Assembly: GCA_030141605.1 (NCBI GenBank)
Contig: JAQGDQ010000069.1
Span: 553,126-613,125 of the forward strand
Length of the DNA: 60,000 nt
Direction: 5' to 3'
DNA from: Tubiluchus corallicola
Taxonomy: Eukaryota > Priapulida > Priapulimorpha > Priapulimorphida > Tubiluchidae
The notes beneath the pieces are model-generated. The model was not told the DNA's origin and did no database searches. It worked only from the letters and a program-made list of their open reading frames with translations. Below, piece after piece: positions 1 to 13,400 of the stretch (its first letter is position 1; the number at the start of each line of letters is the position of its first letter). A program made the position numbers and the translations under genes.

Positions 1-1339
1 GCATGCTGCGTTAGTTTTACATCTCATAACAGAAGGGAGCTAGTATGATAGTCACTAAATGTATGGATGCAGATCGGCCTAAGGCTGATGTTAAAAATAC
101 GGGGGACTATGGCCTATTTGCATTCTATACACTAATGGATTGAAGAAAGAAAAAGATCAAATGGCAGACATTAAAATAATTAATCAAACAATTTAATCGT
201 TAACAAATTCCAAAGTGATTCGATTTAAGCAAAAGTTCAGTAATAACAAAGATATAGCAATATTGACAAAGCTTGGGGTTAGTAGGGTATATACGTTTGC
301 ATAAAGTTCATGTCTGCCCACTATGTACCTAGGTTTTTTTGGAACACTTTTCCTTTAAAGCGAACAGTTTGTAGAACGGTAGCAATACGTAGTAATATAA
401 CCTCTGCGTCTGAATACAGTTGTGATTCCAAACTTCGTCAGAGAAACTACCAATTAGTCTTTACCCAGCAAGTAGCATCGAAGAGCATTAGGCTAGTATA
501 CGTGATGTTTACGTTATCAGTGCGACGTTAGTTACGATCGTAACAAAAGCGAAAAGTACCTGTTACCACCCTGGATGTGGTTCTGTAGTAGGTCGATCCA
601 TTTGTCAGTCAGTGGGTAACTCCACTATTGCAGACTGCAAGCCAGCATCTCTGGACAACTCTGGTTGACGACCATAGCTTACAACAACTAGGCTCTCACA
701 GTATCACCATGTACATTACACACCATATCTTGTGTGAAACTTTCTAGTACGGCATTTCTGTTCAAAAACACATAACTTCACAGAGACGAGTAAACGACCT
801 GTCTCGTTCTGTGTCAAGTTGCCGTCTCTATCTAAACAGTGTTAAACGAAGTTCGTCGAGAAGCCACTCGCTTAAACAGCTATAATTTTATTCACATTTG
901 CACTATCCTTAACCTTGACTTAGCCACTGCATTACAGCCGCGATAGGGCAGACAAGAGTGGGTCAGACGGAATTCCAAAGGGGGTTTGTTAGTAGGTGCC
1001 TACATCCTAACAAAATATCAATAATTAATAATACAATTAACTATCACTGCCAGTAGCTAAATATCATACATATCAATTAATTGAACATACAGTATGAATA
1101 GGGCTTAATGTTGCATAAGCATCATGTGAGAACTATTAAATGTAGGGCGGAACATGACAATGGTAATTTTTCATTTTGTGGGTTTTTAGCCAAGCTTAAA
1201 CTTAAAGTTAGAATTAGAACTAGAAGTTTAGTGTTCATTGTAGGTTAGGCCTAGCATAATAAAGTTAAAATGGGCTTCGTACCTATCGACCTTAATACGT
1301 TATCACAAACGTTATTAAGCGCAGGTACGCCCTTCAGGT
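1..1339. other. Gene-free flank
   Basis: No open reading frame here has recognisable protein features, and I see no RNA gene. A TAGGCCTA-like palindromic word near 1245 recurs near 56486 and 57453, a kind of word common in some marine invertebrate genomes. Nothing else is supportable. Confidence 0.5.
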
Positions 1340-3590
1340 GAATAATAATAATCTTTTATTTATCTTTTATTTTTAACACACGCACAGTTATAATACAATT
1401 AATATGGTAACAAAAATGTGAAGAAAGCGCAGCAAAAGACCAATTGGTCATCTAGTCAGCTGCTCTTTGGTTAGTGATGAACATTTTTTATAGGCGCTAT
1501 GCTACAGTGTATTAGTGTTAGTACTGCTTATAATAAAAACTAAATTGTTATGAATGACATTAAATTGATATGTTTATAACGTGTTAGTACAATTCATACA
1601 CAGTAATAATAAGTGCATAATATAAAAAAATCAAACTGAAAATAACTGAAATAAGAACTGAAACAAGAACTGAAATAAAAATCTCACAAGAGAAATTAAT
1701 AACAATGGCAACTGAAATTTACTTTATAACACAAGCATAATTGTTAGACATAAGCAAGCGAATGTATAATGGAGTCATATATCATAATAATGTAAGAAAA
1801 TACGGAGCGATTTTTGATGATCTGAGGTGAAATAAATAGGCAGATAGTTAAAGCACAAAAAATTACCTGTATGACTGCATGAGGAGATTGACAATTGGAG
1901 TCCAGACTTTGAAAATGATCTATAGAAGTTAGACAATAAACAATTAAATATTGAAGTTAATTGAACCTGCTATAACAGTAGCTACTCTTGCACTCAGTTA
2001 GACAATTTATTAGTGGGCAAAAGGAATAAAAGTTGTTAGAAAATACTGTACGCTTATATGTAGTTAATCTCAGTAATAAGTTTGCAAGAGTTGACATTTA
2101 TATAATTTACTTAAGTGACAGATACTAGTTGATAGTTTAAGATCATCTGAAAGGGTATTCCATAGTATTGTACCATTATGTTTTAATGTTTGTAGACCTT
2201 TTGGTGTGTTAAATCTTTCCTGAAAATAGTTTTGTTTGGTAGCTGCTTTCGTAGAATACTGGTGAACGTCACTAATCTTTTTGAAATAATTGCCGTATAA
2301 TTTAGGTAGAATGCCCTTTTTATAGTTGAACATGATTTTCGCTAACTCAAGCATATAAATTTCATTAATTTTTAATAATTGCAAAGCATAATAGGAAGGG
2401 GTAGCATGATCTCGGCAGCCGGCAAAAGTCATTGTTTTGATAATTTTGTTATGTGCTGCTGTAAGTGGTTTCAGAACAGATTTTTTTGCTGTGCCCCACG
2501 ATAACATACAATAGTTAATGTGTGGGTACACAATGGCAAAGTAAATCATTTTTAGTATATCCGTGCTCAAGTAATGCCTCAATTTAAAAAATATACCTGT
2601 AACTTTGTAGGTAATATTTTTTACGTGTGTTGACCAATTAAGGGTGTCATCTATGTAGACGCCCAGATATTTTAGGTCTGATACTTGTTCTAATAAACAG
2701 TCTTGCATGGATACTGTTATAATGGAGTTTTCATTGTTTTCAAATTTATTTCCTTTGATCATAAATTTTGTTTTATTATAGTTTACTGTTAATTTATTTG
2801 TACGCATCCATGTGTTAATTTTGATCAGTTCTTCATTACTTCTAAGCTCAAGATTATGCGTGTCGTTGTCTACTAAGAAGAGGTTAGTGTCATCAGCAAA
2901 AAGTCATGTTTGCATGTTAGTACAAAGAGGGAGGTCATTTATATATATCAGGAAAAGAAGTGGACCCAAGGTGGATCCTTGAGGTACACCACATTGTATT
3001 GGGCATAGGTCGGAGGCAAAATTGTCAACTACCGTAAATTGGTGTCTGCTTGTAAGATATGACTGGAATAGTTTTTGTGCGATTCTACGGATACCATAAT
3101 AGTCCATTTTGTTGAATAAAATGTCGTGTTGAACGGTGTCAAAAGCTTTTGTTAAATCAAGAAAGATGCCGCAGGTAAGTAATTTATTGTGTAGGTTTGT
3201 CAGAAGATTGTCTATGATTTCAGCAGTTGCTAATATTGTGGAATGATTTTTGCGGAAACCGAATTGAAAACACGATATTGTATCATTTTTGATTAGATAT
3301 GTCATCAGGCGTTTATGTAAGATTGACTCAAAAATTTTGGCAATGGGTGATATGAGTGAGATAGGTCGGTAGTTGTTCAGCTCATTTGGATCATCTTTTT
3401 TATATATGGGGATTACTTTTGCCAGTTTTAAAGTGTCGGGGAATGTCCCAGTCAGAATTGACGCATTAAACAGATTTATAAGCGGAGTTAAAATTATGTT
3501 TTTTGACATTTTGAAATATGTAATCGGGATGTCATAAGGGCCTTTTGCTTTATTGGGATGTAGTCTATCAATAGCTTGGTCAGCAGTGTG
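1340..3590 (-). mobile_element. 5'-truncated non-LTR retrotransposon (LINE-1 copy)
   Basis: A minus-strand LINE remnant. It holds the reverse transcriptase domain and the C-terminal tail, followed by a roughly 700-bp AT-rich 3' untranslated part. The probable 3' end is near 1340, where the minus strand reads a run of AATAAA-like and ATT repeats. The 5' end breaks off near 3590, inside the block before the fingers of the polymerase, so the endonuclease is missing. Protein features (NYRPISL, FGFRKNHST, DLTKAFDTV, GVPQGS, FADD) place it in the broad CR1/Jockey-like group. 5' truncation is the usual result of target-primed reverse transcription. Confidence 0.85.
2070..3588 (-). pseudogene. LINE reverse transcriptase, disrupted by an in-frame stop
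   Basis: The frame reads from about 3588 down to the stop at 2070. It shows RT motifs in order: NYRPISL near 3380, FRKNHST near 3250, the DLTKAFD acidic motif A near 3150, GVPQGS near 2985, and the catalytic FADD motif C near 2890. A single TGA at 2901-2903 interrupts the frame just before FADD. The frame then stays open through the thumb and tail, including an INYCMLSWG block typical of LINE C-termini. One stop in about 1.5 kb suggests a fairly young dead copy. It is relatively close in sequence to the LINE at 45.4-47.7 kb but clearly a different subfamily. Confidence 0.85.
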
Positions 3591-3663
3591 TTATAATAGT
3601 GAACAAGTGAAATAATAGAGCAAAAACAATGCAAACATTGAAGTCATGTTGAGCTAGCCTAGT

Positions 3664-3776
3664 ACCAGAGAGTCGGTTTGGGAGATACAAATTGATGAGC
3701 CACCTCCTGATTGGACATTACCGACTCTTTGCTACTCTTTAGCGACTCTTTCCCACGAGTTTGCTGCATAAAAGGG
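3664..3776 (+). promoter_or_regulatory. Candidate promoter upstream of NEDD1
   Basis: An inverted CCAAT box (ATTGG at 3710-3714) lies about 55 bp before a TATA-like ATAAAAG at 3768-3774, roughly 580 bp before the NEDD1 start codon. A 9-bp inverted repeat (AGAGTCGGT / ACCGACTCT, 3668-3676 and 3720-3728) and a repeated GACTCTTT-type word sit in the same interval. Spacing and order suit a promoter, but no transcript data are available and the assignment to NEDD1 is inferred from position. Confidence 0.25.
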
Positions 3777-4355
3777 CGTGATTTTGAGCACATTTCATCA
3801 TTTTTCTCCTGCTAGGAGTTAAAGGTACATATGTTTTGGTAGTCGTCTTTTCGCCGAATCTTTGGATTCCTGACAGCTAATAAATACTTAATTAAATTTT
3901 AATTTAATTTTAATTAAGTTGCTGTTGCTATAGCTTTAAGTTAAATGCCAGTTTTTCTTGCACCCAAAATATTGTGTGGGAATTCAAAATTATACGTTTT
4001 TTAAACAGTTAAGTTCCGCCATTGTATTCGGGCCCCCCTAATTTTTTTTCGTGCATGACGCCCCTGCCTGTACAAGGGTGACGAAGGAATTTATAACTTT
4101 AGAATGAAGCCCGTATAAATAATTCAAGGTTAACGTAATTCAACGACTCTAGGTAGACTTGTAAAGGCTGTAGAAACCGGAATAAACTAGTTTGCAATAC
4201 TGTAAATGAAAGGTCTAACAGTAGAATAGAACTCAATCACTGGAATCCGTGACAGCATTAACGTACAATAACGTTTTGTTTGATTTAGGTGCTTTGCAGA
4301 GATACATATACACGTCAATATATAAAGTAGATATGCGTTAATCCAGCCATCTACT

Positions 4356-4476
4356 ATGAAATTAGCTACAGCTGGAGACGTGATTAAGTGCTGGGACATT
4401 TCTGGTGGTTACTCAGTTTTGCATTCATTCAACCCTCATGATGATGAAGTTTGCTGCTTGGACTGGAGTCGAGATG
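4356..4476 (+). CDS. NEDD1: NEDD1 exon 1
   Basis: Starts MKLATAGDVIKCWD, the first half-blade of the propeller, and ends in phase 1 after a GAT codon plus G. An in-frame TAA lies at 4323-4325 upstream, so the coding part cannot extend far without another exon. Its donor is ATATCCTTT at 4477, a U12-type site. Confidence 0.85.
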
Positions 4477-7400
4477 ATATCCTTTTTCATTAGATATAGA
4501 TAGATTATCTGTACTGTGGCTAGCGAATAAACTAGAGGTTTAACTTCTACGTTTGTACATGCAACTAGTTTAGTACTAAGATGGAGAAAACTATGAGCAA
4601 AAAGCTAAATAGCTTTGCCTGTTACATCACTGGTATTATGTTAGAACTGTCAAAGACATTTTGTGGTTATTGCATTTCAAATATGTTGTCCTGAATGCTA
4701 CTCAATGCTATGTTATTCATTCTCTGGTTATTGTGATACTACCGTTTTTCTGCAGCACAAGTTAATTGATAATTCTTGTCCAACAAAATTTCAAGTCCAA
4801 CATAATTTCAGTGTACATGTCCTCTCGCATGCCTATGCTTAGGAAAATGGTTAAGATAAAATTATGCTACTCGATTAAGAATTTAAAATGTGCTGGGCTG
4901 AAATGATATTGTGAGTTGTCTTTCTGCCACATCGCTTTACCTGAGAATAACATGGATGTACATCACATTAAATACTCATACCAAGTTTTATCCATTTTGT
5001 GACCAATGTCTGCTGATACTAGTTATAGTTTACCATCAGCAGAATTATGTCATCATGACACTGCTCATCTCATTTTCAGAAACTAAATCATTTGTTATTA
5101 CCAGTATTGTCGATTTAAAGCATTTTGATCAGTGACTTGAAGAATCTTAGCTGATTCTAATGATTTGGCTGCACCCAAAATACAGTAATTTTATATACAT
5201 GTTTTTATGAGGAAGAAACCATTTGGTACTGAGATTTTATTTCACAGTATACACAGTTTGCACAGTATAGCGTTCGAATTTCCATTTATTCAGCATTTTG
5301 CATCAGTTTGCTGTGCAACAAAAAACTCAATTTTATTGAGGGAGCTCATTACATTCTAAAATATCAAACAAGGGCTCACAGATTTCATGCAGAGTCGCAA
5401 AAGTTGTTTAAGGGCCAGAGACTCTACCTAATTTTTTTGTTGAATTAGGACTTGTGACTAAGGGTCCATCAAACTCGTCACAGCAATGCAGTGTTTAAAT
5501 TGACATATTTACCTACACACTAATCTATCGTGTTACTAAGCTTAACTTTGTTGTACGATCAGTTATTGCGTCTGCTGCTAAAGATGGTGAACAAATTTTT
5601 CTCAGTGTTCTAAAGGATAACAGCCAAACGTCAGTAGCAGTTACAGTTCCGGTATGTATGTAATTCTTTTTCTGAAATTGTACAGGTTTTTAAATTATTA
5701 ATGAGATTAGTTGTTTATCTAATTTGAGTATTATAGCAAGGGTTTTAATAATTTTCAGCATCTTATTGGCTTTTATTTTAACAGCTTTTCTTAGAAAGCA
5801 TTTAATGATGCTTCATATTGTACATATATGGATAAACCTAACAATTGCTGATGCTTTAGACTTCTTTATAATTGTGGTACATAAACTTTGTGTTTACATA
5901 AACTGCAGTTTCTGGAATGTAATCCATCAATATAAAACGCAATTTTTAAAATGCACAATATTAGTTTAGATCTCCAAGGTTTGCAGTAGAAAGTTTGTAC
6001 TGTATGTGTTTAAACCAATAATTTTTAAAATTTGAAATTGCCTGTAAATAAAGACATTTTGTATTATATATGTATAAATAAATGATGTCTATGGTATTTT
6101 CACTGGCAGTTCTGTTTACAATAAGATGTTTGTGGCAGGAATGGAATCTGCTTAATTGTGAAGGCTTTAGGGTGTTGGAATATATTTCTGCAATTACCAG
6201 ATGTCATGTTTCTGGCGTCTTCACTTTGTTTTTATTAGTGGTCGGGTACAGCACATTCTGTTTTTTAACTAAAATTGTTAATTTAATCACTAATTGAATG
6301 TAAATTTAAAGTAAAAATTTTGTATTTATTTAGAAACAGCAGACATGTCTCGGGTTTAGTTCACAATCTCGTTACCTAGCAACAGGAGGACATGATAAGC
6401 TAATTGGCATCTATGATGTGAAGGAAAGCAAGATTAAGAAAACTTACAAGGTTAGAAAATGTATTTTCCTTCAACTATTTTAAGTTCTAACATGTCCAAT
6501 TAAATGAAATGTTGTGCATAATTTTGTTTTTTCATTTGTTCGTTTATTATTCATTAGTTTTCCATTCTTTCCTTTTTTTTGATGATTTCATTGTTTATTT
6601 TTTTTGTTTATTTGTTTATTGCAGAAGTGAATCTCACCTGAACATTTTAAAATTTATTCATGTTAAATCTAAACTTATTACAGGGTCACAAGGCAAGTGT
6701 TACCTGTGTGCGGTTTAACCGCACAGATTCATATGTTGCATCCGGTGCAGCTAACGGCAATATTTTGTTGCATAATGTGACGACAGGTGTAATGAATGGT
6801 ATGACTGCTGGAACCAACACTGCTCACAGTGAGGTTTGTATTGATGAATTAGTAAAGTCATGACACACACTCAGTTTTGTTCAGTTCAACTCCTTAAATT
6901 GCATTTTGACCAAAATGCTCGCAGTTGTTTATATTAATGCAGTTTTAGCTAAGTGCTATGACACACTTGGAATTTCAGTTGAACTTTTCAAAGGTAGTGC
7001 ATACCTTGATTAAAGAAAGTTACCTAATTTGCACAGGTGATTAACACAAGGAAAGCTGAGCAACTACAGTTGAACAAACCAATAAATATGTTTATATTTT
7101 TAGGAATGCAAAGCTGATCATTCAGTATAATTAACTGAGTTGTGTGTATGGAAAGACTTCAATTCTTGTACTTCTGTACACTAATTTGCTCTAATTGTAA
7201 TCATAATAATAATCATTCTGCTTTATCTTGCATCAAGCACATTCAGCACACATCTCTTCTTTTGATTCAAACCACTGCCAAAACCAGTGTTCACTAATTG
7301 ACATGCAAATCTTGCATCTAACCCACTCTTTCCTAACTTGTTAGTAGCATTCAAATTTCTAAAATAATATGTAACTTTCTCAAGTGCATTAAACTATCTG

Positions 7401-10400
7401 TCCAATGTATTTTATGTATTTTTGAGTTTTATATGGTATGCACTTGTATTTAGTAATAATGTTCTGTGTAGTTTATAATGAGAGGACTAAATTAAGCGTT
7501 GTTACAAAAATTGTGCTTAAATAATGACGCCTATGTTATCTTTAAATATATGTGTGCTTGCATAGCAAAATCGTCAATAATTCTGCAATTAAGCTTTTCT
7601 AGTTATTCACATATCCTGAAACTCCATTTCGTGAGGATCATTTTGATACCAAGTTCATCACTCTATGTTATTTTTAAGCTGAGACATTCCACGTTGAAGT
7701 TGAGATGCAGGCTATGCACTGAAAAATGTAAACTTGAGAAAAACGCTGTTAAAGTCAGCCATTGTTTTTTGTCGCATCTCTACCAAACACTTAACAACCG
7801 TACGAAAGTGTGGTTGTTATGGACTTTACAAGAGCAAATTGAAGTTATGTTTAAATCCAGTAGATGACTCTTCCTGACGAAGATCTGGTCTTGTCAACAG
7901 AAAAAACCTGAAGCAAAATGGCTGCTTTCACGAGCTACAATCGGAGTTAGGAAATACAAGTTTTTTTTACAGTACTAGTTTCTAGATGGAAAAGTGGGTA
8001 AAGAGTTATAAAGTTAGATTTTTAGTATTTTTGGTCATTTTTCTGATAATTTGATGCTAGAATATAAAAGTCCAATGTATTTAGCATTTGTTTTCATAAA
8101 AAAATAAAAACCAACAATTGACCAAATTTTTCGTGCTTTCTACTTTGACTTTGAAGCATCATAATGTAGTTTTAACTATGCCGACTTTTGGACGGTTTTG
8201 GTTTTCAAGCACACATATTTCACTTCTTCAAGTTTATCACACTACATATTTATTGTTTTATTAAACCAATATAGCCAGTTAACATTCTACAGCAAATGTA
8301 CTTGAAATATTAAATTTGCAGTGAACATTAGTAAATAGTTTACTTTGTTTCTTTCAGGTTGTTCGAGATCTCGGATTTAACCATTTTTCCAAGTCCATGT
8401 TAGCTTCCATTGATGACAATGGACTGGTCAACTTGTGGGATACAAATAAACGTCAGTGCATCTACAGTTATTGTATCTGCCATCATGCGCCAGGAACGGG
8501 ACTGTCTTTCTCTCCAGTTAATTATATGCTGCTCATATCAGTGGGTTTAGATAAGCAGTTCGTTTTTCACGATGTCACAACAAAAAAGTAAGTTCTCTTT
8601 AGTAAGACTGTTTTAACAACCTTAGTTTGCCATTAAAAGTTTTTGATTGTTGTTCCAAATTATACAAAGTTGATAATTCACTGAGAATGGCAATGCTGTG
8701 AATGAGAACATTTTTGTTAACTTGCTATAGACACCCTAACATTCGCTGAAATGTTTTAGTGTCCAGTCTTTCCCTAAAAGCATTTTCACTTGCATCAAAT
8801 ACTTTAGTGAAGAAATACACCATCGGAGATCTCTGTCTAGCATGTTAATAATAAAAAAACTTAATAACATTGGCCTTGTGATTCAACAAATATGACATGC
8901 AGCTGTATTAAAGTTAATATTTAACAGCATTTTATGACAAAGGCTAGATATGAACTAAATTTGGTAATACTCCACCTGGTGTTATGCTAGTCAACATTTG
9001 TGTGGTAGGTTTTGATTAATTATTTTAATAGTGTGATATATTAATTTGCTGGGTATTTGTGCATGTAAAGCAGCCTACCAGCATAACAAGAAGCCACTTA
9101 GTATCATTTATACTTGCTTCAACCAATAATAATCATCCGTTTTGCACATTAAATCACACGGGCCGGTTATTTTCTTGTCTAAGAAAGTTGTAATCCTAGG
9201 ATACTGGTTATTCTGATTTGGTATTGTCGGTTGAGCAAGGCTGCTTAATGATTGACATTCCTGCTGTATAACTCTGGAGGCTCTATGATAGTAACTTGCA
9301 ATGGCTATTTTGTTGGTTCAGGGAAATATAGTGTAATGGTTTTCTATGGTGCAATGTCGATGATGACGATGGCTAATTTAACACATGGGCATTGTAAAAG
9401 TCCGTAATCTGTATTTAATACAAAATGAAAATCAATTACAACGTGGCCATTACTGGTGACAATTTGTTTTATTGTTAGAAAGATTTATTTTAAAATTTCG
9501 ATTATATTGTTTAATATTAGGAAGTTAAGCATAAATACTGAGAATAACTGTTAATGCCAATTGCCAATTAGTGTGCTTAATAAATGATTTGCTTTTTCTT
9601 TCCCTCTGTTTTGCTCTAGAATTGTTCAAACGATGAAAGCCGATGCGCCCTTAACTTCTGTTGATCTCATGTCGGATGGATTCACGCTTGCAATGGGCAC
9701 CACTAGAGGTTTCTTATATTTGTATGATTTGCGGAAACCTAGTGTACCATTGCATAACATCCAAGCTCATCAACGACATGTGCATAAAGTTCTTTTTCAA
9801 CAACCACCAAAAGTAAGTTTTTTAATCTGTACAGTTTAATGAGAATGAATGGCGATGAATGAATCTAAGTAGGATGAATGGAGAGGTCGTTGAAGCCTTT
9901 CTTTTCAAGATCTTGAAAAATCATAGTGCTGACAGGGTAAAGAAATTAACAATTTATAAAATTTTATTAAATAACGGACTATAATAAAATAGTAACAATT
10001 AATTTTGAATTGATGTAAATTTGATTGTATCACGGGTTCCTCAGAGTTTTGAATTTGGTAACTGAATAAATATTTTTGAAATGCCAATCACCGTTATGGA
10101 GTGATTGATGCTTTATTCCACCTAGATTCATATTCTTCTTGAGATGTGATCTTTCTTATAGTTTTTTAAATCATTTTTAACATTTTTTGTTGGACAATCG
10201 TAGCAGCAAGTTGGCGTAAAGTTGAAGTACCGCTAAACCGTGAATAGGCTGGTGCTAGAATGAGCTGAGAAAAGCGTAAATAGCAAATCTATAACATTTA
10301 CGCCGTTGGCATTGTTTTTAGAACTATGGAGTTTTGAATTTACATCTAGATGCATTTCCGTCAGATTTTGGCTTCTAAAAATGTAAATCTAAGCCATGAT

Positions 10401-13400
10401 TATTCATCGAATTCTAAAAAATGTTGCGTGTTTTCAACAACTTTTAAGTTTCTGCACAACATCAGCAGTAAATCTGCTGCTGAATGGCACAGGTGAATTT
10501 GCTAGGCTATTTTGCTCCAGGCACATCTATTTGATATTTGGACAAGATTTTTGAAGATCAAACGTATTTGTAAAGTATAAGCCTTCTTTTGAGAGAAATT
10601 TCCAAAAACTTTTGTTGCATCTGAAATTATTAACGCAACCTCATAAAACTAGCAAGTTGGTGAAGTTTATGCAACACCCTGTAGTAAAATGAGTCTGGTT
10701 ATTATACAGACTAGTGTTACATGGAATATGCGCACATTGTCAGTGGGTTGGTAGTGCGGCGGTTGGGTAAAATTTTAGTTTGATAAATAAGAGTTAATGC
10801 CATGAGATCTAGCGCCTGTGAACCAAAAGACTAGCAGAACTGATAAATGTAGTTTGAAATTCTCGTATTGTTATTATTAATTGTGATGTGGGACAGAACA
10901 CATTAGCTGGCTACATAACTTTCAGTAGTAACTAGTCTTAGCAGCTGTGATATGGATGAGATATATTGGGGTGATAGGGTACAGCCTGGTTTTTGGCTGG
11001 AAAAAGACAGAATTGTGAACAGAATGTTGACAACCGGTGCATAATAAAAAATGCTAGCTGTTATTTATGTAAGGTATTGAACCTCTATTTTGCAACTGCT
11101 GTTGCATAAATACATTCACCTACCCCCCTAAAATTGTTAATGCCTATAACAAATGTATGAACCTTTCTATAATTTTCTACAGACGTTACAATTTTGATTT
11201 TTGCAAAAAGTTAATTTTATAAACTCACAAAACAGTACAAAATTAGAAAGTGTGAAAAATGCACCTCCACTGGGACTTGAACCCAAAACTTCTGCTATCT
11301 GGTTCACTGGTCACCGATCATCCGTGATCATTGAAAAGCAGACCAATTGAAATTAGATATCTTGAAATGGAAGACTGAGATCAGAAAATTAGATAAATAT
11401 TACTTCAGGTCATTGTAACTTTTCAGCACTTTTTGCAAGAAAGAGATATTATTCGGCTAGAGATAGCCTACAAAGAGAAAAGTGATTAAACATTTCTCAG
11501 AGTTAGAAAAAAAACAGAGGTAACAGAAGCACTGTACGTAGTTTGGTGTAGCAGATACAAAGTATACAAACTTTTAACACTTTCAATTGATAATTTTTTG
11601 CTATTTCAGATTATGAACTGGTCGTTTTCGTTTCGGGTTTGTTTCGAAAAACTAATCTGATTGTTTTCAAATATGTATAGAGCAACGTTTCAAGTTAAAA
11701 TATGTCTTAAACAGCAGCAGTAAGTTTATATCACACACTCAGAAAGGTATTAAATAAGGTATTCTTAAAACAAAAAAATGAAAGCGAAACGTTGCCATAT
11801 TTATTTCTAAATTTAAATGAAACTACTGTTGGCACAACGAAAGCTGTTGAACATACTTAGATTTCATTTTCCACATGCACATCTTTGTGGATTCAAAGTA
11901 CATAATCAACTAATGTAAATACTTGCAGAAAAATGTATATATTAAGTATTGTCGTATACATAGTTAGATAAAATGTAAATGTTCTCAATGCAGAATATAC
12001 AGACATTAGTTCTACTGTGGTTGAACTGACACAACTATGCCTCTTTGGTTATTGTTTTGACACTTTTTACACATTATTACCCTTGCAAGAATGTCGCGCA
12101 ATTCTTTTAATTTGTAAAAATAAATAAAAATGTTTAAGAAAGCGGTTAAAACAAGCATTAGATTGACTAAACGCTTTACGATGCTGAATTCTCTTGTTAT
12201 CATACCCGAGTGGAACAAAACAGAATGTATAAAATATGGTGAAAGTAAAAATGCTGTAATAAATGTCAGAAGAGATACAGACATAGTCGTCTTGATGCGT
12301 TTCTTTATGTTCAAGAAGCTGCTTTGTCCTCCAGTTAGATGAGACTCGGGTGACACTCGTGTTTTGTGGTGCAGGACAATGACCAATATACGAGAATAAG
12401 CAATTGTCATGACAAGAAGCAAGAGAAAATAATGGGCACTAAAAAACAAGCCAAATTCATGATGAATGTGATGTATTAGCACGCAGTTCCCAAAATGTTT
12501 TTCAGAGATCAATTGCATTGTAGAAACAATGCCTACAATGTTGCAGTACAACCATAGGCAGAGAAGGATGATTTTTAAATGTTTGATAGTGCAGATTATT
12601 GGGTAGTGAAGAGGGTAAATGATAGCAATGTAGCGATCAATTGTAATGCAGACATGTGTTAACATACTTGCTGCAAAACTCGTGTAACTGGAGAACGCAT
12701 TCAGGAAGCAATTTACTATATAAATTTCATCATATATGACTCTCTGAATGTGAACAAGAATTTGGAAAAATCCAAGACAAGCGTGAGAAGTAGCTAGGTT
12801 TGCCAGCAACAGATTTCCAATGCTTCTCAGCGTGTTCGTTGAAACTATGGTGGCAATGACAAATATGTCAATTCCGGTGTTAGCTGTTGCTGTTACGATC
12901 ATAGCGATTTCGTACACAGTATTTGACGTACTGCCACCTTGACTCCTAGCAAAGCCGGTCTGATTTACGACATTGATTTCTGATGAAAAATTGCTCATGT
13001 TTTATGACAGTATCTTGACCTTCAAAATATAGACAGATGTAGACGTGCTACGAATTTTGAAGCTTTAAATGTATATGTTCTTTTGATTCATAAACCTGAT
13101 AAGTTTAGATAATCAGAAACTCCTCAACGTATATCTTCTGTTAAACAGTCATATAAGCTGATTTTCACTTGGCTTCTTTATAGCTATATGATTACATTTA
13201 CACATGTATGCACTAACTGTTCAACAGCAATGTACAAATGCGTATACGACTCTGTTCCTGTATGTGACTCTGAAACTCATGATGATACTGAAATTACAGT
13301 GCAATTACGTCAAAATGAGTTGCAGTGCAAAACCCCTAGTCCTTATTCTAGCTGCGTCACAATGTCTTGCCGACAGATGAAGTCAATAGAGCTTGGAAAA

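Larger units (their letters stand above)
11690..13085. repeat. GPCR duplication unit, copy 1
   Basis: Homologous to 14450-15840 at an offset of about 2.76 kb. Similarity covers the GPCR coding sequence, about 300 bp of its 3' flank (shared words include GTGGATTCAAAGTAC-like and TTCTCAATGCAGAAT) and about 80 bp of 5' flank (CATGTTTTA, AAGCTTTA, GTTC/GTTGG). It is a local tandem duplication, not retroposition, because non-coding flanks are included. Confidence 0.8.
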
